DNA of 64,000 nucleotides from Algoriphagus vanfongensis DSM 17529 (GTDB lineage Bacteria; Bacteroidota; Bacteroidia; Cytophagales; Cyclobacteriaceae). Positions 25,773-34,396 of this stretch are shown in pieces. The position numbers and the translations under genes were made by a program. The stretch spans positions 357,646 through 421,645 of the forward strand of contig NZ_KE386906.1 of NCBI RefSeq assembly GCF_000429465.1, written 5' to 3'. The notes under the pieces are model-generated. The model did no database searches, was not told the DNA's origin, and was given only the letters and a program-made list of their open reading frames with translations. Position 1 is the stretch's first letter, and each line of letters starts with the position of its first letter.

Positions 25773-26765
25773 ATGAAAATTGGTCTTTGGGGGTCTTATG
25801 ATAAAGGCAACTTTGGTGATGATTTAATGGCCTTTATGATTTCTACTTATCTTAAGAATCTGGGTAACGATGTTATCTTATATTCTTCTACAAAGGAATT
25901 GGAAATTGAATGTTCTTGTTATTCTGTAAATGATATTGATTCATTTGTAAATCAATCAGATATTGTTGTGATTGGTGGTGGTGGTATGTTAATTAATAAT
26001 TCTGTTCTCAGATTTATTGCAAAAAAAGTTGCATTTGATTTTGAAGTTTCTTTTTTTAACCTTCTTAGAGCAATAGTTAAGTACAATAAAAAGCTAGTAT
26101 GTATTTCTATTGGTGGTGATGGTTCTACTTATTTAAATAATCCTTTTAAAAGACGTTTATTTAATAACCCTATTTGTTTAGGGGGGACTGTAAGGTTGGA
26201 ATCTGATTTAAATACTGTTGATTCTAATTTGTTTTCATTCATTCCGGACATTGTTCTACAAACTCCAAATTTTTTTGATTTTAATGATAATTTAAAATCT
26301 GCTCCAAAAAAGAGAATTGTTCTAAATTTGAAACAAGGAAGTGAAAAATTTCTTGATAATTTTCTTTCCGATTATAGTCAGACTTTTGAAATTATAACTT
26401 TTGGAAGCCATTTGCCAAATTCGGGTAATGACTATGAGCTTGTTTCTAATACTAATCACTATGTTTTTAATAATTTAAAAGAAACTGTATGTTTTCTCTC
26501 TCAGGCTGATTTTATTATATCTTCGAAACTTCATGTTGGTGTTACTGGTTTGTCCTTTGGTGTTCCTTTTATTAGTTATAGAGGTCCTGGAAAGGCTGTT
26601 GAATTTTTAAAAAGTTCCAATTTAGATACTTATGTTTGTAATGACTTTGCACAAGTAGACAATTGTTTAAATTCGCATGATCCAGATTTTTATTCTTCTT
26701 TTTCTAATTATATATATGAAAGTTCAAAGCATTTTGATGTATTAAAGAATTTGATTAGTAATTAA
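25773..26765 (+). CDS. Polysaccharide pyruvyl transferase family protein
   Basis: Member of the PssM/CsaB-like family, which adds pyruvate ketals from phosphoenolpyruvate to sugars and so adds negative charge. Diagnostic are GSYDKGNFGDDLMAF at the N terminus, IVVIGGGGMLINN (about residues 68-80), VCISIGGDG, and the C-terminal FIISSKLHVGVTGLSFGVPF, matching the family's SxRLHxxxxAxxxGxP pattern. The length of 330 aa fits. Acceptor and exact reaction cannot be read from the sequence. It lies in the AT-rich block between two glycosyltransferases. Confidence 0.83.
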   Translation: MKIGLWGSYDKGNFGDDLMAFMISTYLKNLGNDVILYSSTKELEIECSCYSVNDIDSFVNQSDIVVIGGGGMLINNSVLRFIAKKVAFDFEVSFFNLLRAIVKYNKKLVCISIGGDGSTYLNNPFKRRLFNNPICLGGTVRLESDLNTVDSNLFSFIPDIVLQTPNFFDFNDNLKSAPKKRIVLNLKQGSEKFLDNFLSDYSQTFEIITFGSHLPNSGNDYELVSNTNHYVFNNLKETVCFLSQADFIISSKLHVGVTGLSFGVPFISYRGPGKAVEFLKSSNLDTYVCNDFAQVDNCLNSHDPDFYSSFSNYIYESSKHFDVLKNLISN

Positions 26766-26778
26766 AAATCTTATAGTT

Positions 26779-27951
26779 TTGAGAATTTTATTTATTCATG
26801 TTTTCTATACAGTTCGTGGTGGTGAGGACAGTGTATTTGAACAAGAACTAAAACTTGTAAAGTCTTCGAATTTTGAAGTAGAATCTGTAAGTCTTTTTAA
26901 TTCTCACGGATTTCGGGGGATTTTTGATTTTATTATGTCTATATCGAATCCTTTTGCTTGGAGAAAAATTTATAGGAGGATTAAGATTTTTAAACCTGAT
27001 ATTGTTCATTTTCACAATATTCATTTTGCGATAGGTCCATTAGTTTTGCGGAAGCTTTCAAAATTGGGTTTTCCTATAGTTATGACCCTTCATAATTATC
27101 GTTTGATTTGTCCTTCTGCTACACTGTTTAATAAGGGAACAATTTTTTTAGATAGTATGTATTCACGTTTTCATTGGAGTGCTATTTTGAATAGAGTATA
27201 TAAAAATTCCGTACTATTGACTTTTTGGCTTACATTTGTTAATTATTATCACAGACAAATTGGATCTTGGGATAAGGTCGATCGTTATATAGTTTTAACT
27301 CCTTTTGCAAAAAGTTTGTTCGCAAATTCATCTTTTAGTCTCAAAAAGGAAAAAATGGTTATTAAACCTAATTTTGTTGAAAGACCTATTGCTTATTTGA
27401 AGAGAAGGTCTTCTTCCTTTTTATTTATTGGACGTCTTAGTGAAGAGAAGGGTATAGATTTACTTTTAGATGCATTTATATTAAGTGGATATCCTATTCG
27501 CATAGGTGGAGATGGGCCTCTTAGAGAAAAAGTCTTAAATATATCTCGTAGCTATCCAAATATTTTATTTCTAGGGCGCTTGAGCTTGGAAGAAGTTAAG
27601 ACTGAGATGGAATCTTGTACTGCTTTAATATTTCCATCTATTTGGTTTGAAGGAATGCCCATGACAATAATTGAAGCATTTTCATTGAGTACACCAGTAA
27701 TAGCTAATAAACTTGGTGCAATGGAATCAATGATTGAAGATGGAGTAAATGGATTACATTTTTCCCAAACAGTCGATGATTTAATTTCTAAGACCTCTTA
27801 TTGGAATAGTCTTACTGAAAATGATAGGATTAACTTCGGCAAAGAGGCTCTTACTAGTTATGAGAAAATTTATACTCCTGAAAAAAATTTGCAGATGTTA
27901 TTGTCCATTTATGAATCAATACTAGATGAACGCAAAAAAAAGAGTAATTAG
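26779..27951 (+). CDS. Glycosyltransferase family 4
   Basis: GT-B glycosyltransferase. The acceptor side includes YTVRGGEDSVFEQEL (glycine-rich loop), DIVHFHNIHF and VMTLHNYRLICPSATLF. The donor side has FLFIGRLSEEKGIDLLLDAF, IGGDGPLREKV and the EX7E motif in FEGMPMTIIEAFSLSTPVI. Length is 390 aa. Translation starts at TTG 26779, just before RILFIHVFYT. It overlaps the following WecG/TagA-type gene by 26 bases. Confidence 0.9.
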   Translation: MRILFIHVFYTVRGGEDSVFEQELKLVKSSNFEVESVSLFNSHGFRGIFDFIMSISNPFAWRKIYRRIKIFKPDIVHFHNIHFAIGPLVLRKLSKLGFPIVMTLHNYRLICPSATLFNKGTIFLDSMYSRFHWSAILNRVYKNSVLLTFWLTFVNYYHRQIGSWDKVDRYIVLTPFAKSLFANSSFSLKKEKMVIKPNFVERPIAYLKRRSSSFLFIGRLSEEKGIDLLLDAFILSGYPIRIGGDGPLREKVLNISRSYPNILFLGRLSLEEVKTEMESCTALIFPSIWFEGMPMTIIEAFSLSTPVIANKLGAMESMIEDGVNGLHFSQTVDDLISKTSYWNSLTENDRINFGKEALTSYEKIYTPEKNLQMLLSIYESILDERKKKSN

Positions 27952-28687
27952 TTTAGAAGTTACTTCTCAGCCTTACTTCAAGTTTTTAGAAGATTCTATT
28001 AATCTGGCACTTGGTTTTGTTTCTTCTTATGTATGTGTAGCAAATGTTCATATGTTGGTTGAAGCTAGTCAAGATGCGGGTTTTTCGAAAATAGTGAATG
28101 GAGCTGATCTAGTAACTCCAGATGGAGTTCCTCTTGCTAAAAGTATTAAATTTTTTTACGGAGTATCTCAAGATAGAGTAGCTGGGATGGATTTACTACC
28201 AGATTTGCTTAAATCATCAGAGGAAAGGGGAATTAAGGTTTTTTTCTTTGGGGGAACAGATTCTATGCTTGACTTAACACGTAAGTTTTGCGCCAAAGTT
28301 TATCCAAGTTTGGATGTTGTTGGCATGATTAGCCCTCCTTTTAGAGCTATCTCTTATAAAGAAGAGGAATCTTACATTAGAAAAATAAATTCAAGCGGAG
28401 CCGGTTTTGTTTTTGTAGCATTGGGATGCCCAAAACAAGAGAAATGGATGGCAGCTATGAAAGGACGTATCAATGCTTGTATGATTGGGATCGGTGGCGC
28501 ATTACCTGTAATGATAGGGATGCAGAAGCGTGCCCCGAAATGGATGCAGGAAGCAGGTTTAGAATGGTTATTTAGGTTGTCTCAAGAACCGAAACGATTG
28601 TTTAGTCGATATTTCATAACCAACAGTGTTTTCCTTTTTCTCTTTCTACGGGAATGGTTTAAAATCAAAGTATTAAGATATAATTAA
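27926..28687 (+). CDS. WecG/TagA/CpsF-family glycosyltransferase (GT26)
   Basis: Membrane-associated GT26 transferase, a family that typically adds the second sugar to an undecaprenyl-PP-linked amino sugar (WecG, TagA). Signatures are NVHMLVEASQD, GADLVTPDGVPLAK with the catalytic Asp/TPDG region, FFFGGTDSM, FVALGCPKQEKWM, and the C-terminal RAPKWMQEAGLEWLFRLSQE. It is 253 aa, normal for the family. ATG 27926 lies inside the previous gene's 3' end. It is the last gene of the low-GC segment; ugd follows 4 bases later. Confidence 0.93.
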   Translation: MNAKKRVISLEVTSQPYFKFLEDSINLALGFVSSYVCVANVHMLVEASQDAGFSKIVNGADLVTPDGVPLAKSIKFFYGVSQDRVAGMDLLPDLLKSSEERGIKVFFFGGTDSMLDLTRKFCAKVYPSLDVVGMISPPFRAISYKEEESYIRKINSSGAGFVFVALGCPKQEKWMAAMKGRINACMIGIGGALPVMIGMQKRAPKWMQEAGLEWLFRLSQEPKRLFSRYFITNSVFLFLFLREWFKIKVLRYN

Positions 28688-28691
28688 TAAT

Positions 28692-30086
28692 ATGAAAATA
28701 TCCAAAATCTGTTGCATTGGCGCAGGATACGTTGGTGGGCCGACCATGGCGGTAATAGCGCAAAAATGTCCTGATATCAAAGTAACTGTCGTCGATATCA
28801 ATGAAGCTCGAATTGCCGCTTGGAATGATGAAAATTTCGATGATTTACCAGTCTATGAACCTGGATTAGATCGGGTAGTGGCAGAGACTAGAGGAAGAAA
28901 TTTATTTTTTTCTACCAAGGTGGATGAGGCCATACAAGAAGCTGAAATGATATTTATTTCTGTCAATACTCCCACCAAGACCTATGGAGAAGGAAAAGGA
29001 CAGGCTGCGGATCTAAAATGGATAGAGCTATGTGCCAGACAAATTGCTGCTGCATCTAACACAGATAAGATTGTTGTAGAAAAATCTACTCTCCCTGTAC
29101 GTACTGCTGAGGCTGTCAAAGATATATTGTCTAATACTGGAGGAGGAGTGAAGTTCCAGATTCTTTCAAATCCTGAATTCTTGGCTGAAGGCACAGCTGT
29201 AGAAGATCTGCAGCAGGCAGATAGAGTGCTTATTGGAGGTGAAAATTCTCCAGAAGGCAAGGAAGCTATTCAGGCTTTGGTGGATATTTACGCACATTGG
29301 ATCCCAAAAGAAAAAATCTTAACTACCAATGTATGGTCCTCTGAGCTTTCTAAGCTCACAGCCAATGCAGTATTAGCTCAACGGGTTTCTTCTATCAATG
29401 CATTATCTGAGCTATGCGAAGTGACGGAAGCAGATATTGATGAGGTATCACGTGCAATAGGAGCAGACAGCCGTATTGGTGGTAAATTCTTAAAAGCATC
29501 GGTTGGATTTGGAGGTTCTTGCTTTCAAAAGGATATCCTAAACCTAGTTTATATCAGTAGATCCTATGGTTTGACTGAGGTAGCTGATTATTGGGAGCAG
29601 GTGATCAAAATGAATGATCATCAAAAAGGTAGATTTGCCAAGAAAATAATCAAGTCCTTGTATAATACGGTGAGTGGAAAGAAAATCGCATTCTTAGGAT
29701 GGGCTTTTAAAAAGGATACCAATGATACCAGGGAATCAGCATCCATCTATGTTGCAGACCATTTGCTTAATGAAAATGCGAATATCCATGTATTTGACCC
29801 GAAAGTAAAGGCCAATCAGATGTACGCAGATCTGGATTACTTGAACACCCGGAGTCCTGAAGCCAATAAAGAGTTGCTATATGTAGAATCAGATCCTTAT
29901 GAGGCCTGTAAGGAAGCGCATGCTGTGGCTGTTCTGACTGAGTGGGATGAGTTCAAGGGATATGACTGGCAAAAAATCTATGATTCCATGCTGAAACCCG
30001 CTCAGGTCTTTGATGGAAGAAATATCTTAGACCATGAAGCTTTGAGGAAAATTGGCTTTAGGGTTTATGCTATTGGTAAATCCTAA
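28692..30086 (+). CDS. ugd: UDP-glucose 6-dehydrogenase
   Basis: NAD-dependent two-step oxidation of UDP-glucose to UDP-glucuronate, supplying an acidic sugar for the polymer. The N-terminal Rossmann loop is GAGYVGGPTMAVIA. SNPEFLAEGTAVED is the substrate-binding block, and the catalytic Cys lies in GFGGSCFQKDIL (about residues 272-283). LGWAFKKDTNDTRES marks the C-terminal UDP-binding domain. At 464 aa with these features it resembles the animal/plant-like UGDH group rather than the shorter E. coli type. It is followed by a strong bidirectional terminator that closes the plus-strand operon. Confidence 0.95.
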   Translation: MKISKICCIGAGYVGGPTMAVIAQKCPDIKVTVVDINEARIAAWNDENFDDLPVYEPGLDRVVAETRGRNLFFSTKVDEAIQEAEMIFISVNTPTKTYGEGKGQAADLKWIELCARQIAAASNTDKIVVEKSTLPVRTAEAVKDILSNTGGGVKFQILSNPEFLAEGTAVEDLQQADRVLIGGENSPEGKEAIQALVDIYAHWIPKEKILTTNVWSSELSKLTANAVLAQRVSSINALSELCEVTEADIDEVSRAIGADSRIGGKFLKASVGFGGSCFQKDILNLVYISRSYGLTEVADYWEQVIKMNDHQKGRFAKKIIKSLYNTVSGKKIAFLGWAFKKDTNDTRESASIYVADHLLNENANIHVFDPKVKANQMYADLDYLNTRSPEANKELLYVESDPYEACKEAHAVAVLTEWDEFKGYDWQKIYDSMLKPAQVFDGRNILDHEALRKIGFRVYAIGKS

Positions 30087-30108
30087 AGAATTTAATTGAA
30101 TATGTTCT

Positions 30109-30136
30109 AAAAAGCCTCCTATTAAGGAGGCTTTTT
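30109..30136. terminator. Bidirectional terminator between ugd and wzi
   Basis: A perfect 12-bp stem (AAAAAGCCTCCT / AGGAGGCTTTTT) has an ATTA loop. The T run on each strand serves ugd (plus) and the convergent wzi-like gene (minus). Confidence 0.93.
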
Positions 30137-30145
30137 CAGTTTAAT

Positions 30146-31846
30146 TTAGAGCAAATATATAAGAGATAAATTCATTGAAAAATTTGGCTGTTTATTGTCA
30201 ATTGAAGAAAATGAATCTATTGATGGATTTGAAACTAAGAAATTATAATTCAGTGATTGTGTTAGACCCACTGAGCTTTTTAAAAGTAGGTTCTTGAAGC
30301 TGTTTGAATAATTTAGAAATACAGAATTATCTACCCAAGGTTTTACATCTAATCCAGCTGTATTTGCATACTCGTAGAAGTTGGGATGATTTTCAAAACT
30401 TTCTACTTTGATTGACATCTCTTTCAAGCCTTTATATAAGCCTACTTTTAATAAATAGGAATTCCCACTTATTCCTGTATTGCTACCCAGCAATTGTCCC
30501 TCATTCGTCCATCCATGTTTTACCTGAAAATTGTCAAAGGATCCCAATCCACTATTGCTAGATCCTTGTGCATTGGGCCACCTTATAATATTATTGATGC
30601 TAAATTGGGACTGGGTGATTTCAGCTTGGATACCCAATTGATAGTTATTAGGAAGTAAAAGGTATTTGCTAAAGCCTAGTTGAAATGCACGACTATGCTC
30701 GGGGTTTAGAATTAAATCTCTCCACTTGAGGGGGTGGTCATTTCTTGAAAATTCAAAGTAGATCTCAGTTTTGGCTGCGGGGTTTACCCATCGGGAAAAT
30801 ATACTTACATTTTGATCTTGTCTCAAATCCCTGCTTTCTATGAGTCCTTCTTCTTCTTTTTGGAATGGAGCAAATAGGGGGAAGAAAGCTGTAAAATTAT
30901 CTTCCATATCTTCTCGATAAATCTGAAAACCTCTAGTACCTCCTAATGAAAAACCTGGAATCCATTTTGGGCTATAAGAGATTGTCAAACCTGTAAAATA
31001 TCTCCAGCTATCCTCTTCCTTCTCTCCAAAGATTGCTTGATGCGCCCCATCAGAATAGAGGCTTAGGTTGGAAGACTTTAACTGACCTGCCCAATAGATT
31101 CCCTCAAAATTCCCTAAAAAGGTTTTGAGCGGTTTGGTGCTTTGCACTCTGAAATGATTAAAACCTGGGGCATTATCACTTAAAATCAAAGAAGTAAACT
31201 GTCCTGGACCGGACCAGAGATTCTCTGAAGATACTCCCACAAAGATACCTCCTAAATAAGCTCCGAGATGGGAGTTGCCCAGATTAATGCTAGAGATAGA
31301 ATTGTTGCCAAACCTTGTTGGCTTATCTATTCCAAAAACGCTTCTTCTTAAATGTCTGAAATATTCAATAGAGGCATCTTCGGGGTATTCCTCAAAATTC
31401 TTGTTTTGTGCAAAATGAAAATTGGGATTAAATTGAATTGATAATTTCCCGAATTTTAAATGAAAGCCTGCAGATACTAAGGTCTGTAATCCTACATTGG
31501 ACAGCATTTCAGAATTCTCCCATCCATCAGGCATGCTAGAATTATAAGTTGAAGTAAATTGTAAAGGGATTGGAGAAAGGATTAAATTTCCCTTTTGATT
31601 TTTTAAAGGAGAAATTTTAGGATTGTATCGAGATACGGAATCTTGAAGATAGGCGGATTCAAAATTTGTAAGAGATTTAAATGGGGCTAAGGGTCTGATA
31701 TTAAAGGTTATATCTCTGCTGATGTTTCCAATTACCTGTTCTCTTCTTAAGTACTCGTATTGCTGACTAAATGATAACGGAAGGTTTTGAGAAAAGGCCG
31801 AAATGCTACAAAAAGTAAAAAGAACAAGTAGGGTGAAGTTTCTCAT
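30146..31846 (-). CDS. wzi: Capsule assembly Wzi family outer-membrane protein
   Basis: Predicted outer-membrane beta-barrel that anchors or organises capsule/EPS at the surface. The N terminus has a signal peptide (MRNFTLLVLFTFCSISAFS-Q). The body alternates polar and hydrophobic residues, with repeated Gly/Asn/Trp-rich strands, GGTRGFQIYREDMEDN being typical, and ends in an aromatic/hydrophobic strand (FSMNLSLIYLL). From ATG 31846 it is 566 aa, in the Wzi (PF14052) range. A TTG 48 bases upstream would place the start inside a terminator hairpin and spoil the signal peptide. It is transcribed convergently to ugd. Confidence 0.85.
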   Translation of the reverse strand: MRNFTLLVLFTFCSISAFSQNLPLSFSQQYEYLRREQVIGNISRDITFNIRPLAPFKSLTNFESAYLQDSVSRYNPKISPLKNQKGNLILSPIPLQFTSTYNSSMPDGWENSEMLSNVGLQTLVSAGFHLKFGKLSIQFNPNFHFAQNKNFEEYPEDASIEYFRHLRRSVFGIDKPTRFGNNSISSINLGNSHLGAYLGGIFVGVSSENLWSGPGQFTSLILSDNAPGFNHFRVQSTKPLKTFLGNFEGIYWAGQLKSSNLSLYSDGAHQAIFGEKEEDSWRYFTGLTISYSPKWIPGFSLGGTRGFQIYREDMEDNFTAFFPLFAPFQKEEEGLIESRDLRQDQNVSIFSRWVNPAAKTEIYFEFSRNDHPLKWRDLILNPEHSRAFQLGFSKYLLLPNNYQLGIQAEITQSQFSINNIIRWPNAQGSSNSGLGSFDNFQVKHGWTNEGQLLGSNTGISGNSYLLKVGLYKGLKEMSIKVESFENHPNFYEYANTAGLDVKPWVDNSVFLNYSNSFKNLLLKSSVGLTQSLNYNFLVSNPSIDSFSSIDNKQPNFSMNLSLIYLL

Positions 31847-31878
31847 ACGTATATTGCCGGTGACACAATTAATTGCAT

Positions 31879-31904
31879 AAAAAAAGCATTTCAAAGAAAT
31901 GCTT
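31879..31904 (-). terminator. Intrinsic terminator after the sugar transferase gene
   Basis: Read on the minus strand: stem AAGCATTTC, loop TTT, stem GAAATGCTT, then a run of T (31885 down to 31879). It lies between the phosphoglycosyltransferase stop and the wzi start, so wzi needs its own promoter or readthrough. Confidence 0.88.
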
Positions 31905-31930
31905 CATAGTCTAAAATTAATCAATTTATC

Positions 31931-32632
31931 TTAGTGGGCATTCTCATTATCTGTCAGAACAGAAACTATGGTCATGCCTATAATTTTTAAATCAAATACA
32001 GGAGACCAATTTTTGATATAATACATATCCAGTTTGTAGCGGAAATACATCCCATTATTAATTTCAGTCTCTCCTCTATAACCTTTAGCCTGTGCCAAGC
32101 CTGTAATGCCAGGCTTCATTAAATGACGATTTTTATAGCCTTCGATTTGCTTGGCGCATTGATCATTTTGTACATGGATATGAGGCCTTGGCCCTACGCA
32201 GGACATATTTCCATAAATTACATTGAGTAATTGAGGAAGTTCATCAAGACTCGTCTTTCTAAGTATTCGTCCTACTTTGGTTATTCTAGGATCGTTTCTG
32301 GTAGCCTGCTTCAGGTTTGCATCCTTGTTCACAACCATTGTTCTGAATTTATAACAATGAAATGTGGTATTGTTGATCCCTTCTCTTGGTTGTCTAAAGA
32401 ATACTGGTCCTTTAGAATCCAGTTTAATAGCAATTGCAATCAGTGGAAATAGCCACCAACCAAATACCAGCATAAAGAAAAAAGACAAAAACAAATCTGT
32501 CATTCTTTTAATGGTAAGGTTTTTCCAATTGTATTTATCGGAAAATAAACTTTCATTTAAATCCTGATCTCGTAGATTTTTCTCTAAATGAAAACCTACT
32601 TCCCCAATATTATTTCGAAAATCGTCTATCAT
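31931..32632 (-). CDS. Polyprenyl-phosphate sugar-1-phosphate transferase (bacterial sugar transferase)
   Basis: Monotopic phosphoglycosyl transferase that starts repeat-unit synthesis by moving a sugar-1-phosphate from a UDP-sugar to undecaprenyl phosphate. It shows the membrane hairpin FLSFFFMLVFGWWLFPLIAIAI, KGPVFFRQPREG, YKFRTMVVN, the catalytic-region Asp-Glu in SLDELPQLLNVIYGNMSCVG, and PRPHI. The C-terminal QAKGYRGET is typical of the WcaJ/WbaP C-terminal domain. It has 233 aa with a 45-residue N-terminal extension but lacks the large multi-spanning part of WcaJ. It is divergent from the WecA-like gene. Confidence 0.92.
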   Translation of the reverse strand: MIDDFRNNIGEVGFHLEKNLRDQDLNESLFSDKYNWKNLTIKRMTDLFLSFFFMLVFGWWLFPLIAIAIKLDSKGPVFFRQPREGINNTTFHCYKFRTMVVNKDANLKQATRNDPRITKVGRILRKTSLDELPQLLNVIYGNMSCVGPRPHIHVQNDQCAKQIEGYKNRHLMKPGITGLAQAKGYRGETEINNGMYFRYKLDMYYIKNWSPVFDLKIIGMTIVSVLTDNENAH

Positions 32633-32793
32633 GGTGGTTTTTTGTTAAAAAAAATCCTTGGTTGGTTAATTTTGGGTTCTGTAAAGGTCTCTACTTTTGC
32701 AAAAAAATCAAAGAAAGGCTATGTTTTTTTACAAATACATAAAATTGTATTTTATGAAAGATTATTTTTCATTTTCTAATTTTTTGATTTAAA

Positions 32794-32826
32794 GACTAAG
32801 TTTTTTTAGTCAAAATCCTACATTTG
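32794..32826 (+). promoter_or_regulatory. Palindrome and -7 box upstream of the WecA-like gene
   Basis: GACTAA-GTTTTT-TTAGTC (32794-32811) is a 6-bp inverted repeat directly upstream of TACATTTG (32819-32826), which fits TAnnTTTG. An operator overlapping the -33 region is possible. The intergenic space also has to hold the promoter of the divergent sugar transferase gene. Confidence 0.35.
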
Positions 32827-32863
32827 CTGTAATGATTGGACAACTTTTTGCGTTGCGTGCTAT

Positions 32864-34039
32864 ATGAACTTTGATGTTACCATGACCACAATTTTTGCAT
32901 TTCTTACTGCTTTGTCTGTTGGAATTTCGATTTTCCCTGTTTTGATTAAAGTTTTTTCAAAATTCAACTACGCCGATATCCCAGGGGGAAGGAAGATTCA
33001 TCAAGATCTTATCCCTTCCATGGGAGGAATTGGTTTTGTAGTTGCTGCCTTGCTTTCCTTTATTATTTGGAACTGGCCACTTTCCCCGCTTTCGCTTAGG
33101 TATTTGGTAGGTGGGATTGTCTTGGTGTTTTTTGTAGGCCTTCGAGATGATATGGTAGAATTAAGAGCCAGCCATAAATTGTTGGGCCAGCTTGTTGCAG
33201 TCCTGTTAGTAGTAATAGCTTCCGACATCCGCATCAAAAACCTGCATGGCTTTCTCGGTTTAGAAGAACTTCCTTTATATATTTCTTATGCCTTTTCAGC
33301 TTTTGTAATGCTTGCTTTGACAAATGCCTTTAATTTGATTGACGGCTTAGATGGTTTGGCAGGGACTATGGCAGTGATTGTCTTTTCATTTTTGGGCTGT
33401 TGGTTTATGATGCAGGGTCTGGATAGCTTTGCGATCCTTTCTTTTACTTTTTTGGCTGGAGTATTGGCATTTCTGGTGTTCAACTGGCACCCTGCAAAAA
33501 TATTTATGGGCGATACAGGTTCCTTGACATTGGGCTTTACCATGGGAGCCTTGATAATAGCCTTTATGGAGTACAACGTCGCTTTACCAACAGGTACTGC
33601 TTGGAAATTTGAAGCTGTGTTTTCTACTGGAGTAGCCTTGATGATGTTTCCTCTTTATGATATGGCTAGAGTATTCTATCGCCGAATTAGAAGAGGACAA
33701 GGACCTATGACTCCAGATAAAAGCCATGTCCATCATTTTCTGATGAGAATGGGACTGAAACATAATCAGGTAGCGCTAATTTTGGGAGGGGTTCAACTGT
33801 CCTTTATTGTATTGGTCCTGATTTTGAAAAACTATTCTGATAACATAGTACTGCCAGTAATTTCGGTGTTGGCTATTTCTCTAGGTTTGTGGCTGGATTT
33901 GGTGGCTGTCAAAAAAGTCAAAAAGAAAGTAGCAAAATTGCCGAAGGTACTAGACGTCCATGCCAATGGATCTACAAAAAGGGCCAAAATCAAAATGGAT
34001 CTCAAAAAAATCACCGACTCTAAGGTGAATATGAATTGA
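32864..34039 (+). CDS. Undecaprenyl-phosphate N-acetylaminosugar-1-phosphate transferase (WecA/TagO-like)
   Basis: Polytopic inner-membrane priming enzyme of the MraY/WecA family; transfers HexNAc-1-P from UDP-HexNAc to undecaprenyl phosphate. It has about 10-11 hydrophobic helices, the substrate loop GGRKIHQDLIPSMGGIGF, VGLRDDMVEL (DDxx motif), NAFNLIDGLDGLAG and the MGDTGSL loop. The WecA-specific cytosolic His motif SHVHHFLMRMG lies near residue 290. The 391-aa length includes a basic C-terminal tail. A GT26-type partner lies at 27926. Exact sugar is unknown. Confidence 0.92.
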   Translation: MNFDVTMTTIFAFLTALSVGISIFPVLIKVFSKFNYADIPGGRKIHQDLIPSMGGIGFVVAALLSFIIWNWPLSPLSLRYLVGGIVLVFFVGLRDDMVELRASHKLLGQLVAVLLVVIASDIRIKNLHGFLGLEELPLYISYAFSAFVMLALTNAFNLIDGLDGLAGTMAVIVFSFLGCWFMMQGLDSFAILSFTFLAGVLAFLVFNWHPAKIFMGDTGSLTLGFTMGALIIAFMEYNVALPTGTAWKFEAVFSTGVALMMFPLYDMARVFYRRIRRGQGPMTPDKSHVHHFLMRMGLKHNQVALILGGVQLSFIVLVLILKNYSDNIVLPVISVLAISLGLWLDLVAVKKVKKKVAKLPKVLDVHANGSTKRAKIKMDLKKITDSKVNMN

Positions 34040-34396
34040 GAGGAATAGAATAAAGAAGTTAGAGTCAAGAACCTAGATTATAGGATGAAAGATTTTAATC
34101 TACTATACTTGACAGTATTTTTTGAATTACGGTTGCAATAACGTCTTCTGAACACTATCACTTCCAAACTCCTGTCTTCCGTCCTCGGTCGCCCGTCTCC
34201 GAGAAAAAAAATCTTTTGATAGGAAGTGGCATAATTTACTTTCAGACTTCTGACTTTAAATTTCAGACTTATATCCACATCCAACAGTCATTTTTTTAGG
34301 TATTTACCAGCTAATTCTAGCTTCTGGAAAGAACTTAATTTTGCTTTTTTCTAAATAGGTGCTAAGTTGAGGGCTGTAAGTGTTTATCCACCCACT
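34040..34396. other. Gene-free repeat-containing spacer
   Basis: No gene is supported. Around 34158-34200 it holds CACTTCCAAACTCC, TGTCTTCCGTCCTCGG and CGCCCGTCTCCGAG, the same pyrimidine-rich vocabulary as 1-260. CACTTCC there can pair with GGAAGTG near 34224. TTCAGACTTCTGAC and TTTCAGACTT follow at 34240-34270. An ATG-led aminotransferase begins at 34397. Confidence 0.5.
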
